From contig NC_081415.1 of NCBI RefSeq assembly GCF_030272615.1, positions 599,521,644-599,585,643 on the forward strand: DNA of 64,000 nucleotides. Reading direction: 5' to 3'. The stretch's first letter is position 1; each line of letters opens with the position of its first letter. This DNA is from Cryptomeria japonica. Taxonomy: Eukaryota > Streptophyta > Pinopsida > Cupressales > Cupressaceae. The notes beneath the pieces were generated by a model. It worked only from the letters and a program-made list of their open reading frames with translations, was not told the DNA's origin and made no database searches. This document shows positions 34,065 to 46,366 of the stretch, piece after piece. The translations under genes were made by a program, and so were the position numbers.

Positions 34065-34836
34065 TATTTATGGTGAAAATGGATAACAATAATAACGATA
34101 TTGAAAGACTAAATGAATTCAACCACAAAACCCTAGCCTAACAACAACAAAGATCCACCATAACATATGAAGATTACCTAAGACAATGCAAATCAAATGA
34201 AATCACAAAGATTATACCATCACATGTCCAATAGGGTTTGGATCTCCATTCTTCTTGTCTCCATTGATCTTGCTTGATATATTTGCTCTCAGATTTTATG
34301 TGCAGAAGAGCTCAACAAAGAACGGAATGTGGTTGCAAGTAGGATCGCATATGCCAAGTAGTCAAATTGATCAAGTAGTTAGTTAGGGTTGATAATGAAG
34401 GAAGCATCTCCTTATATAGAAGACACCATAAGAAATGGAGGGATAAGATTGAGAGGTGTAAAAGGAGGTCGGCTATGATTAGAGGGTAGGTAAAAGAAAT
34501 AATAAAATAATGAGAGGGTAGGTAGTGTATGAATTAAGAGATGAATGACATGTGTCATGGGTAGAAAAGGTTAATGAATTAATTAAATAAATAAAGATTT
34601 ATTTAATTAATAGAGGAAGTGGGATAATTTTAAATAAATAAGATATTTATTTAATTTAGGAAAAGAATAATTTAAATAAATAAATGTATTTATTTAAATG
34701 AGAAATAAGGCTAGAAGAGGATAAATGAATTAATTAAATAAATAAAGATTTATTTAATTAATAGAAGAATTAAGCTTAGATAATTAAATAAATAAAATAT
34801 TTATTTAATTAGACTGGACAATTTTGGGTGTCTACA
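34065..34836 (-). mobile_element. Solo LTR inserted in the gag-protease region of G1
   Basis: The insert is flanked by perfect CCTAC duplications (34060-34064 and 34837-34841) and interrupts sequence that is continuous in G2. On the minus strand it begins TGTAGACACCCAAAATTG and ends ACCATAAATA; the last CA has probably become TA. A TATA box (CTATATAAG on minus) lies near 34411-34419. It contains duplicated blocks of ATTAATTAAATAAATAAAGA. It has no coding content. Confidence 0.85.
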
Positions 34837-36330
34837 CCTACTTCTTTCTCTTCTGAAGGAATTCACCTCTATGACTTCGAACTTGGTAAATATGATAGAA
34901 AACAAGATACGCCTAACGATCCTTGTATTACATTTGACCCTAGTGAGACCATTAGAGCACCCAATGGTCCTTTATACATAGTTGCAAAGGTTAAGGATAT
35001 ACCTTGTCGTGGTGCCCTTTTTGATCTCTTTTGAATGGTTAATGTCATCATTGAGGAGTATCTTTTCACTTTACGATTTCATAAACCAATATATGATGCT
35101 TCTAATGTGGTTGTGAAGTTATTTGATGGATTCTCTTGTCCTACCATTGGTGCTATCACCCTTCCTATTGAAGTTCATACTAAATCCATGGATGTCGACT
35201 TTGTTATCATACCCTCTTCTGAGCAATTCCATGTGAAGTTGGGCTATCCTCAGTTATATTCCATGAAGGCTATTGCTTCTCCAATCCACAAGTGTCTAAA
35301 ACTTCCTCACAATGGAGAAATCATAACCGTGGACCAAAGCTTATTTTGTCCATCCGAAAGAAGCCCTAGTGTTCCTATTGATTTCTTTTGGCCTAAGCAA
35401 TTTTGATCTTTTCCATCATGGAGGGATGCTCTTTTTCAATCTTTTAAAAAATTGAAGAAAGATATGATCTTATCCTTAAGTCTTCCTAGATCCCCAACAC
35501 TTGGCATTCCTATCATACTTTAAGATAAAGTTCTTCCCCTCACCGATAGAACTAATCTCCCTCCTAAGGAAGATCGTCAACCTATTCCTATGGATGTGAC
35601 TATACCTTCTCCTAAGAAGAACAACAATATTCTTCCTAAGGTTAGACCTGTACCTCCTCCTCATGATGGAACTGGTCTCCTTCCTACACCTAATATTCCT
35701 CATTTGAATGGTGCAGTTCCACCTCCTTCCTCTTATCAAGAGAAGAGGCCTACTTCTCCTCTTGTTCAGCCTAAAAGACCTCAACCTAAACCTTCAACTA
35801 TCAAGGAGTGAAATATTCCTCCTTTTTCAAGTGTTCCTCCTCCTTCTCAGCCTTCCACTAAGACTCGACGAAATTGTTGTGCGAGAGAGTGCCAACGAAG
35901 ATGTCATGTTTGAGCTCGTGAAGTTGTCCCTCAAAATACTCAATCTCCTAAGACTCCAATAGTTGACATGATTCCCTTTTCTCCTAAGCAAGATGTTCAA
36001 CCTACATCTCCAAATTATAAGTTGCACAAAACATGTGATGGCTTTACTCCTATTCATGTTCTTTCTCCTCTTTCTCTAAACTTTGATGAAGAAATGGGTG
36101 AAAATGTTATTCATGATGGTAATACAACTCCTAATTCTTCTGATAGTGAGTATGAATAGGTTGATGTGGACAAGCATTTATCAACTGAATTTTCACAAAC
36201 CCTAATCCTAGCTCCTAGAATCAAACAAAGTGACTTACAACATGAGCATAGTCCTTGTTTGGATCTTGTGATAGATCTATCTATTGTGCTTGATGTCACT
36301 CCTTTTTGCGTGTTGCTCGCCTTCTAGAAA
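34837..36330 (+). pseudogene. Protease-like segment and proline-rich tail of G1 polyprotein
   Basis: Broken frames match the second half of the G2 ORF: APNGPLYIVAKVKDIPCRGA with the site of a retroviral-type aspartic protease decayed to ALFDLF, then FVIIPSSEQFHVKLGYPQLY, SVPIDFFWPKQF and a Pro/Ser-rich region (PPSSYQEKRPTSPLVQPKRP). Stops are scattered. No reverse transcriptase follows. Confidence 0.8.
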
Positions 36331-37122
36331 TAGTTATCAGCAAGATCGGGAGGTGGATGTCATACTAGATTAGCAACATTAGAATTGTAGATCTTCTCTC
36401 TCTCTCCTTTATTTTTCTTTTGTGACCATTCTTCTATGTGTATCCCTGTTCTTCTATTATTCCCTTAATGTCTACTTGGGGATGATGCAAAGCATTGAGA
36501 TCTTTTCTTGGTCTTTTTCATGTTGACTCAAAAGACATCCTCTCTTCCCTTTCTTCCAAGGTAGTGTCCTTCTTTGAGGAAAGATGATAATTATATGCAC
36601 ATACATATATGATATACATAAGTTAAATCATACAGCATACTGACCCCAAGGAAAGCGAAACTACCTCATGTCTTGTGGTCATTATCCTTGGGTTTATTCC
36701 TTGATTGGGGGCTAAATCCTTGTTATAACATGCTCCCTCTCTTCTCTCTCTTAGTTTTATCCTACCTTAAAGCAATCGCTCCCAATAAGGCATGCACGAT
36801 CGCTTTAACGTGGGGGCATACACTTCGCTCATATTTTCCTTCTTGATACTTAGAATTACTTAGTGAACTTTGTTGCTTTGTAATCTTTGGTATCCTTTCT
36901 TTCATGACTCATAGTGAGGGGGACTTTCCTACTTGCAGTCATGGTTATCCCCTTCTCAATCTTCCCTTTTACTTTGTCAATCAAATTCGTAAGATCCTAA
37001 ATCCACTAGGGGCTTGGCACATCTTGCCTCCTTCACATTGTAAAATTATTTCAATCTTGTTTCCTTGTACTTTATCAGCAATATTGGCATACGTTCATAC
37101 TCCCGCTAAAGTGGGGGCTAAA
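36331..37122 (+). other. 3' untranslated region and polypurine tract of G1
   Basis: Non-coding, conserved with 52121-52860 of G2 (for example AGCATACTGACCCC and GGAAAGCGAA). It ends in the polypurine tract GCTAAAGTGGGGGCTAAA directly before the 3' LTR. Confidence 0.8.
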
Positions 37123-38331
37123 TGTAGTGTCATAAAATTGTGACCCTAAATTTTTTTTACCACATTAGCGTCCTCACGCATGCAAAATCGAATCTCCTAG
37201 CCTGATCGGAGACCGAAGACTGCTCAACCCCTGAACATTGCTTCTCCCTTTCCCTCTGCGCGACCCTGTTTGCACTCTTTCCTGGAGAAAAGGGTAGGAT
37301 AGGGGCATGGGGCCCCTGTCCCTACCCTATTTTGGGGTAGGACCCTTCCTAAGTTTGCATTGAAGTTTGTGCAGTGAGTTGTTAAACTTTTCGATGTCGG
37401 CCTGTGATGAAAATCAGTTTCATTAACCCTAATTGACGAGTATAAAAGTTGCATTTCCCCTTCCATTTTGGCATAAGATAGATACATGAGATCATGCATT
37501 CAAGTATTCAAGAGCATTCAAGCATTCTCTTCCAGCATTGGGCATTCTCAAGTCTCCCTTCAAGGCTAGGTGTTGTATTCAAGTCAAGGATTCAACCATT
37601 GAGGTGGAGATTCATTCCAACATTCAACTTCATACAAGCATTTCTACCTACATTCTCTCTACAACCTCCCTTGAGGTGATTTACATTACAGTCTTTTAGT
37701 TACATTTACTTGCAAGTACTTTCTTTGATTGCTTGGTTAATTCCAAAACTAGGGTTTGACTTGAAGGAAAACCCACAATCCCAACCCCTTTTCCTCTCTT
37801 TTCTATGTGTAGCTTGTAGGTGTGTAGCTATACTTTCGGATTTGGACTCCATTTGTAGAGGCAGAAAAACCCTTTTCATTTCACGGATTTTTCAGAGGAC
37901 TGTGTACATTCTCGCCATAGTTCGGGCAAATTTTCCTCAAATTCACAGGGTGGCTTCATCTTAGCGTATTACTACTAGATCTAGGTGCACAACTTTAACC
38001 CACACTTTAATCTCAAGTTATAATCAATAATCAGTTCTTTGCCACTTTTGCACTTAGTCTCTATACATAATTCAATCAATTCCTTGCCATTCCAAATAGA
38101 AGAGGGGATTAACTTATCATTCTCATTTCATTTAAATTATATCTTCTTCTTTGGAGGTTGAATATAATGTATTTCCCCACCGCGCCCCCTCTTCCAATAT
38201 AATGCATGAAAAGTGTTTGAAGGGAAATCTATAGTGAAACTCTCATCTCTTCTTGGAGGGAAAGGGTAGCTTTCCTCTTGATCTCTAATTCACACATTTT
38301 TCACCCACCATTACATTTTGGTGACATTACA
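37123..38331 (+). repeat. 3' LTR of G1
   Basis: It starts TGTAGTGTCATAAAATTG and ends GACATTACA. The TATA box (TATAAAAG) is at 37441-37448 and a decayed stem-loop copy at 37896-37923. It has substitutions and small indels against the 5' LTR. Confidence 0.9.
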
Positions 38332-38391
38332 GCATGTCATAGGCTAGTGCCTTGTGTTGGCAATATTGCATTATAACAGACAATGAAAGAT

Positions 38392-39866
38392 TGTTGGCAT
38401 TTCAATAAGGATATTGAGAAGCTTGTTGATGATTATGGATATAACTGATTCAGGATGTTTACTATCTTGATATTATTATTTTGTCATTGATGTCAAGAAA
38501 TTGATTTTCTAATTCAGTATGATGTTGCCATATCTTGAGAAGTATGATATGAAGAATATAAAGATGTTGGTAAAAGACACGGGAAAGAATATGATGAATA
38601 AGGGGATGAATAAGGTATTCAATGGGCAACTAGTACTGAGTCAGAAAATGATGAGATCATGATGTTTTAGATTGTTTTAACATCATACATATGTTGTAAA
38701 TTGTAAAGGTTAATACTATACTATGTTATCAAGTAAAGAACCTAGTCGGTAAACACTAAGGTTATTGCTATCGGTTAATGAAGGCGGAATGTCTACCGAG
38801 TGAAGTTTAGTATTCACCGAGTTGTTACCGAGTTGTAACCGAGCTATAATAGAATGCATAAATGTTTGCATGTGTTATTTAATGAAGGAAGCTAATGAGC
38901 TGGAACTGATTAAATGATTGGTGAGCCATGGAAGAAGTTTGTTAACGAATCTAAGGCAAAGGAAAGTTGGCATGAAGATCTACAGCTCAGATTAAACCGC
39001 AATACCCTAGCACAAGTTCCAAGGTGGGGTAAAACATTTTCAGATCAAAAGATGCATTGAACCTAGACAAGATCGAAGATCTGAGGGCTATGATTGGTCA
39101 TGGGAAATGTGATCAAGGAGATTAAGCGGTTACCTAATTGTTTATAAATAAGAAATTATTGATAAACAATGTATGCGGGCAAGTGTATGCACAGGGATGC
39201 TACATAGTGATTACCGAGCATAGAAGCTTGAAGACCTGTTAAAATAACAGAGTATAGAAGCCCTGCAGATAACAAGATTAGTTCTATGTCTAGATTGTAT
39301 TGAACAAATAGGAATCTGCTTTAGCATTTTAGATGTAAAGTTGCAGATAGATTTTTATTACTATTATTTTGTGAAAGTGACAGAAAATCTCTTAACCGAG
39401 TGGACTTAACAATCTTATCTGTAAAACCCTCTAGCAAGGTGACATTCTGATTGAGTGTTTGAAATCCTTTAACAAGGTCACTTCTAACAAGGTGAAGATC
39501 TTAACAGATCTAAGGGAAATCCCTTAATCGGGTCACATCTAGCAATGTGTTTGTAATCTTTAACAGGATTTGCTTTTAACCGAGCATACACTAGAAGAGT
39601 ATATTTCTTAGTGGGTCTGAAATCCCATAGTGGTTTTTCCCTATTTGGGTTTCCACGTTAAATCTGGTGTTATGAGGTTTATGATGTTTATATGCTTTTG
39701 AGTTTGCATGTTTGACAATTTTGGTTATATTACTGAAGTATATGTTACCGAGGTTGAATCCGATGTTTTTATGGATGATTAAGTTTGTATGATTCACCCC
39801 CCCCCCCCCCCGCTCTCATCTTGTTGGCTATTGGATTTGTACTTATATTAAGTATCAGAACTATCA
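38392..39866 (+). repeat. 5' LTR of C1
   Basis: It starts TGTTGGCATTTCAATAAGG and ends ACTATCA directly before ATTGGTATCAGAGC. The late segment GTGGTTTTTCCCTATTTGGG is shared with the C2 LTRs (56450 and 62862), a conserved copia LTR signature. A C14 run lies at 39798-39811. There is no second copy, so the left border is by analogy with C2. Confidence 0.75.
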
Positions 39867-39868
39867 AT

Positions 39869-39880
39869 TGGTATCAGAGC
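39869..39880 (+). promoter_or_regulatory. Primer-binding site of C1
   Basis: TGGTATCAGAGC is complementary to the 3' end of initiator methionine tRNA, the usual primer of plant copia elements. Confidence 0.9.
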
Positions 39881-39930
39881 TTTGGACTCTGGAAGGAAAG
39901 TTTAAAGGCACTTGAGTTAAAGATCCAAAG

Positions 39931-42900
39931 ATGTATAAGAGGGATGCACAGAAGCTGAACAAGTCAAGTTTCTCTACATGGCAAAAAAGGATGAAGCTAC
40001 ATCTATCAAGAGTTGGAGAATATGTTGTATACTATTTGGAGAATGATTTTGTTACACCAAGCACCTATCCATTGACTATGGAAGAGATAAAGGCAAAGAA
40101 ATAACATATTCAAGCAATGATTGAAATAACATCTGCATTGACCGATTCAAAGTTTAATGATCTAGAAGGCTGCAATGATGCAAAGGCAATGTGGGATAAG
40201 CTCATATCAGTATATGGAGGAGATGAACATATTCAAAGAGCAAAAGTAGATAGTCTAAGAGGACAACTTGAATCTATGAGGATGAATGAAGGTGAGAACA
40301 TAACTCAATACAGTACAAGACTAAAGGAGATTGTCAATCAAATCAAAGGAGCGGGTGGAACTATTGAAGAAAAGGATATAACAAGTAAGTTGTTGAGAAC
40401 CCTTCTACCAACTTATGCAATCCGAGTCTCTGCAATCAATGAACTAAGGTCTATACCTAATATGCCAGTTTCTTTAGATGATACTATTGGTAAGCTACAT
40501 GCATTTGAGTTAAGTAACTTTGATAACAGTGATTCTTCGGTAAATAAAGTTGAATCTGCATTTAGTTCTTTTCATCTTGATGAATCTAATGTTTTCAATG
40601 AAAGAAAGTATAAGTACTCTGAAGGAGATCACAGTGGAGCAAGTGAAAGATTTCATAAGAACATGGAGGCAATACACAAACTGTATGAGGAAATCAGAAA
40701 GCAAGAAGAGTTTGAAGCACTACTAGCCAAAAGGTTACCGAGAGGCAAAGGTAAGTATAAAGGGAAGCTACCTTTGAAATGTTTCAATTGTGATAAGATA
40801 GGACATATGGCTTCTAACTGTCCTGACAAAGATTTTACTGAAAAGAGAGATTACCGAGATGACAAACAGAAAGATAATCATTACAGAGGACACCGAGACT
40901 TCAGAAGAAGAGATAGAAAGACATGCTTAATAGCTGATGAGGAATCTAAGAATGATAAATCAAATGAGACTGATATAGAGGAATTAGTTTATGTGGCTAT
41001 CAAAGATGGATTAGATGAAGAAAGGTATGAAGAAAAATCCCTAATATCTCATATAAACACTAATGATTCTTGGATCATAGATAGTGGATGCTCACATCAT
41101 ATGACAGGATATAAACACAAGTTTTTTATATTAGAAGATTATGATGGAGGCTATGTTAGATTTGGTAATGATACACCATGTCCGATGAAAGGTAAAGGAT
41201 CTATAACACTTCTTGGCAATGCAAGATGCAATGGTGTTTATTGGGTTGAAGGTTTGAAATATAATTTGTTGAGTGTAGCATAGCTAAACAACACAAGTTA
41301 CCGAATAGAATTTCAGAAGGGAATTGTCAAAGTTCATGACAAAAATGGAAAGTTAGCTGCTATCGGGATGCAAACAAAAGGTAATACTTTTCACCTTGAC
41401 TCAACTCAGAATAAGTGTTTGCATGAAAAGATAGATGATGCCTGGTTATGGCATAAAAGGTTTTGTCATGTAAATTTTGATAATCTAATCAAAATAAGCA
41501 AGAAGCACTGAGTAAGAGGTCTACCGAGTCTTGAAAAACCTGAGAATGCTATGTGTCAAGGATGCCAGATGGGCAAGATGACAAGATCGAGCTTTGCAAA
41601 ATTCTTACACTTCTAAGGGAATTTTAGATCTAGTTCACACTGATCTTTGTGGTCCTATGAAAGTTCAAAGTTATTATGGTGATAAATATTTCATATTATT
41701 TGTGGATGATTATTCAAGGATGATGTCAGTAATGTTTTTAAAAGAAAAATCAGAAGCTTTTCAAATGTTTAAATGGTACAAGGCAAGAGTTGAAAATGAA
41801 ACAGGAAAACAACTGAAATGTCTTAGATTAGATAGAGGAGGAGAGTTCACATCTGATGAGTTCAACTTATTTTGCAATGATCATGGTATTAAAAGACAAG
41901 TCTTTGCACCGAGAACTCCACAGCAGAATGGAATAGCTGAGAGAAGAAACAGATCTATTATGGATTGTGCTAGAACACTGATGATTGAAAAGAAGGTGCC
42001 ACAAACATTTTGGAGAGAAGCAATAAGCACAGCAATTTACACCTTGAACCGACTACAATTGAAGAAAGGTACTTTGAAGACACCATATGAAATCTGGTAT
42101 GATAAGAAACCTAATGTAAGTTATTTTAAAATTTTTGGAAGTATATGCTATGTTCATAAAGATGATAGAAATGGCAAGTTTGATCAGAAGAGTGAAGAAG
42201 GAACATTTATAGGTTATTCTTCTAGAAGCAAAGCATTTAAATGTCTGATCAAATCATCTAACAAAATAGTAGAAAGTGCAAATGTGAAAATTGATGAATT
42301 TGTAGAAAGAAATGATGAAGGAAATTCCAAGGAACCAGAAGACTATGATGAATTTGTCTATGTTCAACCGAGAAGTCTTACCAAGAAGACTGTTGAAGAA
42401 AATGAAGAGAATATCTAGTTACCGAGTGATGAAGAAGATCATACAGAGCCTACCGAGCCTATATTAGCCAAGTATGTCAAAAGACATCATGCACCAAGTC
42501 AGATTATAGGAGATAAGGATGATCCAGTGATGACAAGGAACAAACTAAGACAGAACACATGTTTGATATCTGAATTTGAACTGAGAATAGTGAAAGAGGC
42601 ATTTAACAGTGAAGATTGGATAAATGCTATGACAGAAGAGATTGATCAAATCAAGAAGAATGACACATGGACACTAATCCCAAGACCAAAGGACAAGAAT
42701 GTAATCAGTACAAAGTGGATTTTCAGAAACAAGCTAAATGAAAAAGGAGAGGTCATTTGAAACAAAGCAAGACTAGTTTGCAAAGGTTATGCTCAAGAAG
42801 AAGGAATTGATTATGGTGAAACTTTTGCACCTATTGCTAGACTTGAAGGAGTAAGAACATTGTTGGCCTATGCTGCTTTCAAGAATTTCAAGGTATATCA

Positions 42901-43957
42901 AATGGATGTCAAATCTACATTTCTGAATGGAATATTAGAAGAAGAAGTTTTTATTGAACAAACTGAAGGATTTGTTGAAGACAATAATAAAGATCAAGTA
43001 TGTAAATTGAACAAAGCTTTATATGGTTTGAAACAAGAACCAAGAGCATGGTATGAAAGATTGCACTCTTATTTGATTAAGATTGGTTTTATAAGGACAA
43101 GTGAGAACAACAATATGTACATGAAGAATGATGAAAATGGAATACTGATCTCAGCCATATTTGTTGATGATATTATATTTTGTGGAAATGACTCTTTATG
43201 CAAGAACTTTAGAAATGAAATGAGCAAAGAATTTGAGATGTCATTAATCGGTGAGATAAAGTATTTTATAGGTTTACAGTTACCGCAAATGAAAAATGAG
43301 ATTTTCATTACTCAATCCAAGTACATAAAGGAAATCTTGAAGAGATTTGGAATGGAGGATTCAAAACTAGTAAGTACTCTTATGACTACCAACTGTAAAT
43401 TATCAAAGAATGATGAATTTGCATCTATTGATGAGACACTTTACTGATCCATGATTGGAAAACTACAATATGTTGTTCACAGCAAACCAGACATAGCACA
43501 TGCAATAGGTATAGTTGCAAGATTCTCTGCAGATCCTAAGGAAACACACATGACAACAATCAAAAGAATTTTTAGATACTTGAAAGGCACTGAGGATTAT
43601 GGCTTAGTATATCAGAAAGGAAATTATTTTGATTTAAAAGTTTATACTGATGTTGATTGGGCAGGCAACATTGATGATAGAAAAAGCACAAGTGGAGGAG
43701 CTTTCTTTTTAGGAGAAAGACTAGTGAGTTGGCTTAGCAAGAAATAAGGATGTGTTTCACAGTCAATAGCAGAAGCTAAATACGTAGCTGCAGCACTGAA
43801 TTGTACCAACATTGCATGGATCAAACAACTGTTGGAAGGTATAAATGAGAAAGTTACCGAGCCAGTAACTATATTCTGTGACAATACTAGTGCCATTAAT
43901 ATTTCAAAAAATCCTGTTATGCACTCTAAGACAAAGCACATATCTATCAAACCTTCA
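39931..43957 (+). pseudogene. Copia gag-pol polyprotein of C1, degenerate
   Basis: ATG 39931 opens gag, with a TAA at 40102, and the frame runs to 41281. Zinc knuckle CFNCDKIGHMASNC at 40780-40821; protease site DSGCSHH at 41080; GAG-pre-integrase segment (WLWHKRFCHVNFDN) after a TAG at 41281. A frameshift near 41605 leads into integrase (HTDLCGPMK, FAPRTPQQNGIAERRNR). Reverse transcriptase spans about 42590-43400 with [12 protein letters not shown] and the active-site FVDD at 43160-43171. RNase H starts near 43620 (YTDVDWAGN, IAEAKYVAA) and is truncated. Most in-frame stops (40102, 41281, 42758, 43445, 43745) replace Gln or Arg codons. It would have encoded the particle, protease, integrase and polymerase, but cannot do so now. 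Confidence 0.92.
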
Positions 43958-45081
43958 ACCCTTGAGTACATACAAATGTAAGTAATAATATGAGTTAATC
44001 AAATGTAAGTAGAAAGAAAGAAGAAAATGATATACCCTTGCTAGTTGTGTCTTATTATTTGTTAATCATTTATATTCCTTAATTTGAACTCATAAGACAT
44101 GATTGAAGTTGTCATGCTTAGTTTATGAGATAGATTAGTTTGTTGTAATTTTAATATATTTTGCCAAATAGTTGAATCAACAATATGATTATTTATGTGG
44201 TAATTAATGTTAGATAGAAGATATGTAGATGTGATGGAAATATGGATGTTGTTTCTTTCTTCATGTTATATCTTTAGCAATGGAGATGAATTATTTCTTG
44301 TACTTTCAATATTTTCATATGAATATGGATGTAAACTAAGTAAATGTTAGCATAAATTCATGAGATCAATGGTATGAACATTGACATTAAACAAAAACCT
44401 AAACTATCATTGGTAAAGCATGTGAAATACAAGATCATTGAAGATGTAGTTGGATTCTTGGAAACTAGGAAATCTCTAAGACTGAAAACTAAAACGGGAC
44501 TTAGTACATAGACATCATTAAGAGCTAAATTAGAATTCATATAATTGTGTTATGGCTTCCATAAAACTAATGTTGCATAAATAGCATTATAAACATGTAG
44601 ATTTCATAAGTAGGTTAATGAGCATGCCTTGGTAGATGCATTGAATAGTGGACAGTAATAGTAGCATATCATGTGAAGTGTGTGATATAGATTAATATGC
44701 ATACATGAATTTGTAGTTGTGTTCCATGATAGGGTAAATCATTAGAATCATATAATTAAACTAATATGATAATGGTGAACTAAACGGATTGACCATAAAC
44801 TATAATTAGCGTACGACTTAGTAGTGACGTCAATACCCTGGGGAAAGTATGGAACCTTGTAAGCTATTAAACCTTGTAAACATGACTTCACTTGTGTTAG
44901 TAGTGTAATGTATGAGGCAATAGATGAACACTTAACGTTCAATTTTAAACTATTGAACTAAATCATAAACTTAATGTCTAGATTGTGTTAGATCTAACCT
45001 TGTTAGTAAACCAAAAAAAATTATTCCTCTTTTGGATCTAGTTGTAGTAAGTTTCCTTGGGGCTTGTTGGTGGGCGCTACA
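43958..45081. other. Right part of the outer element, non-coding
   Basis: AT-rich, no ORF of interest. It ends GGTGGGCGCTACA, the inverted counterpart of the left end at 26345. Confidence 0.45.
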
Positions 45082-46153
45082 ACTGCCATGACCGTCAAAG
45101 ATCAGAAGGGCCCTATTAGCAGGTTAAACCCCACCAAGGACTAAACATACAAAATGTTCCAACCAATTGAGGAATAACTCCTTTGTCATCCATGCATGTT
45201 CTTGGACTGCCATGCATGCTCCTGGATCACAGTTTGCATTGTAGTTTTGGATATGCCTCTTGGATTTGAACAAGTAAAAACTAGGAATACTAAACCCACA
45301 TGCACTAACACATGCCAAAACAGTAATCCACTCTCTACTTTTTAAAATAAGGTGCGGTACAAACCTCTGCCCCAATTTGGCTATCACTCTCATTCCACAA
45401 TTCCTCATAGCTTGCACACCAATCTCATCACAATTCCAAATTCGACTGGATCCATAGTGATTCAAGTTTTACATCTTCTCCAAGTTGTCATAGAAAGAGG
45501 CAACAATACAAGGTTGAAGCATAATGGCTCTATCAGAATCCACTCATTTTCTTGTTCTCATTGTCAAATCTGGGTGCCTCTGTCTAAATCTTGCCCACCA
45601 TGACCTCCCTGGCATCCCATTTCTGAATGGATTGGGCCTATTCCCACTAATTTGGCCAACAGTTGATTGTAGTTGACTTATTTGTAGACCATGGCCAATT
45701 TCAGCCATGTCCTTGCACCATTGGACAACTTCAGCCTCCTCCTCTTCTGATAAAATGGTGCGTGAACCCCTCATAGTTGTACTTGTAACTCCCATCAGCC
45801 ATGCCCTCATAGAGGTAATGGGGACACCATACTTCATTGATGTGGATAAAATAGACATATGTTTGTCTTCTATACATGTTATTGTTGCTTTCATGTTGGA
45901 TATGCTCCATTTTATTTGGCACCTTTGAGGGAAGCACATTCGGTGTTTCAGGAATAGGATTGCAACCTACACTAGAAGGCTCATCTACAGCAGTAGGTTC
46001 GACATTAGTTGCATTATTCACTGCATTGGGTAAATCGGGAGTCACTATGTCTTCATTTTGGGTCATACTATCTTCGTGAGTAAAGTGCACCCCACGAGTG
46101 ACTCTAATTGTTCGGCGTCTAATGAATTTATTTCCCTTTCTACCTCATGCCAT
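45082..46153 (-). pseudogene. Pogo/Tigger-like transposase, N-terminal part
   Basis: On the minus strand the chain starts at ATG 46153 (the third codon is TGA, likely from CGA), passes FIRRRTIRVTRGVHFTHED, shifts frame near 45900 and carries a psq-type helix-turn-helix (MKYGVPITSMRAWLMGV). A CENP-B/Tc5-type helix-turn-helix follows (LSEEEEAEVVQWCKDMAEIG, NPFRNGMPGRSWWARFRQRH). The DDE core then begins with the first catalytic Asp in IWNCDEIG and the second in LLIFDGHGS, where sequence ends at 45082. The next residues, HVAFNTIEEA, are found at 26344, so both parts formed one gene. Stops and one or more frameshifts inactivate it. Host-derived relatives of such proteins exist, but nothing here suggests domestication. 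Confidence 0.87.
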
Positions 46154-46298
46154 GTTGTTCACCTAACCTACAACCATATGGTAGAGAGAGAGAGAGAGAG
46201 GTCATTGAGATAACTGATGAAAAACAAATCAATTTCTGCAGGTACCAATGAGAACAAATCCATCATTGAATATCTTAGAACAAAATAAAATGCTACTA

Positions 46299-46362
<64 letters not shown>
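46154..46362 (+). repeat. Dispersed repeat module and TA microsatellite, left of G2
   Basis: GA run 46182-46200, then TTTCTGCAGGTACCAATGAG and AACAAAATAAAATGCTACTA, an inverted copy of modules at 21720-21790 and 22430-22500, followed by (TA)n at about 46309-46362. The other half continues at 53966 beyond G2. Confidence 0.8.

Positions 46363-46366
<4 letters not shown>

Larger units (their letters stand above)
29801..38331 (+). mobile_element. Gypsy-type element G1 with both LTRs, lacking pol enzymes
   Basis: The 5' LTR (29801-30975) and 3' LTR (37123-38331) are flanked by a perfect 5-bp target duplication GCATG (29796-29800 and 38332-38336). Internally there is a primer-site region, leader, gag, protease-like remnant, proline-rich tail and polypurine tract, but no reverse transcriptase, RNase H or integrase. 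It lies in the outer element and carries a solo LTR at 34065-34836. The two LTRs differ clearly by eye, more than those of G2, so G1 is probably older. Confidence 0.92.
38392..43957 (+). mobile_element. Ty1/copia element C1, 3' truncated
   Basis: A 5' LTR (38392-39866), primer site and full copia gene order (gag, protease, integrase, reverse transcriptase, RNase H) are present. Similarity stops inside RNase H after KTKHISIK at about 43950, and no 3' LTR follows. The flanking sequence to the right belongs to the outer element, so a deletion removed the 3' end. Confidence 0.85.

Noticed and set aside
38337-38391. Separate element between G1 and C1
   Set aside because: Only 55 bases; best read as outer-element sequence left between two insertions.
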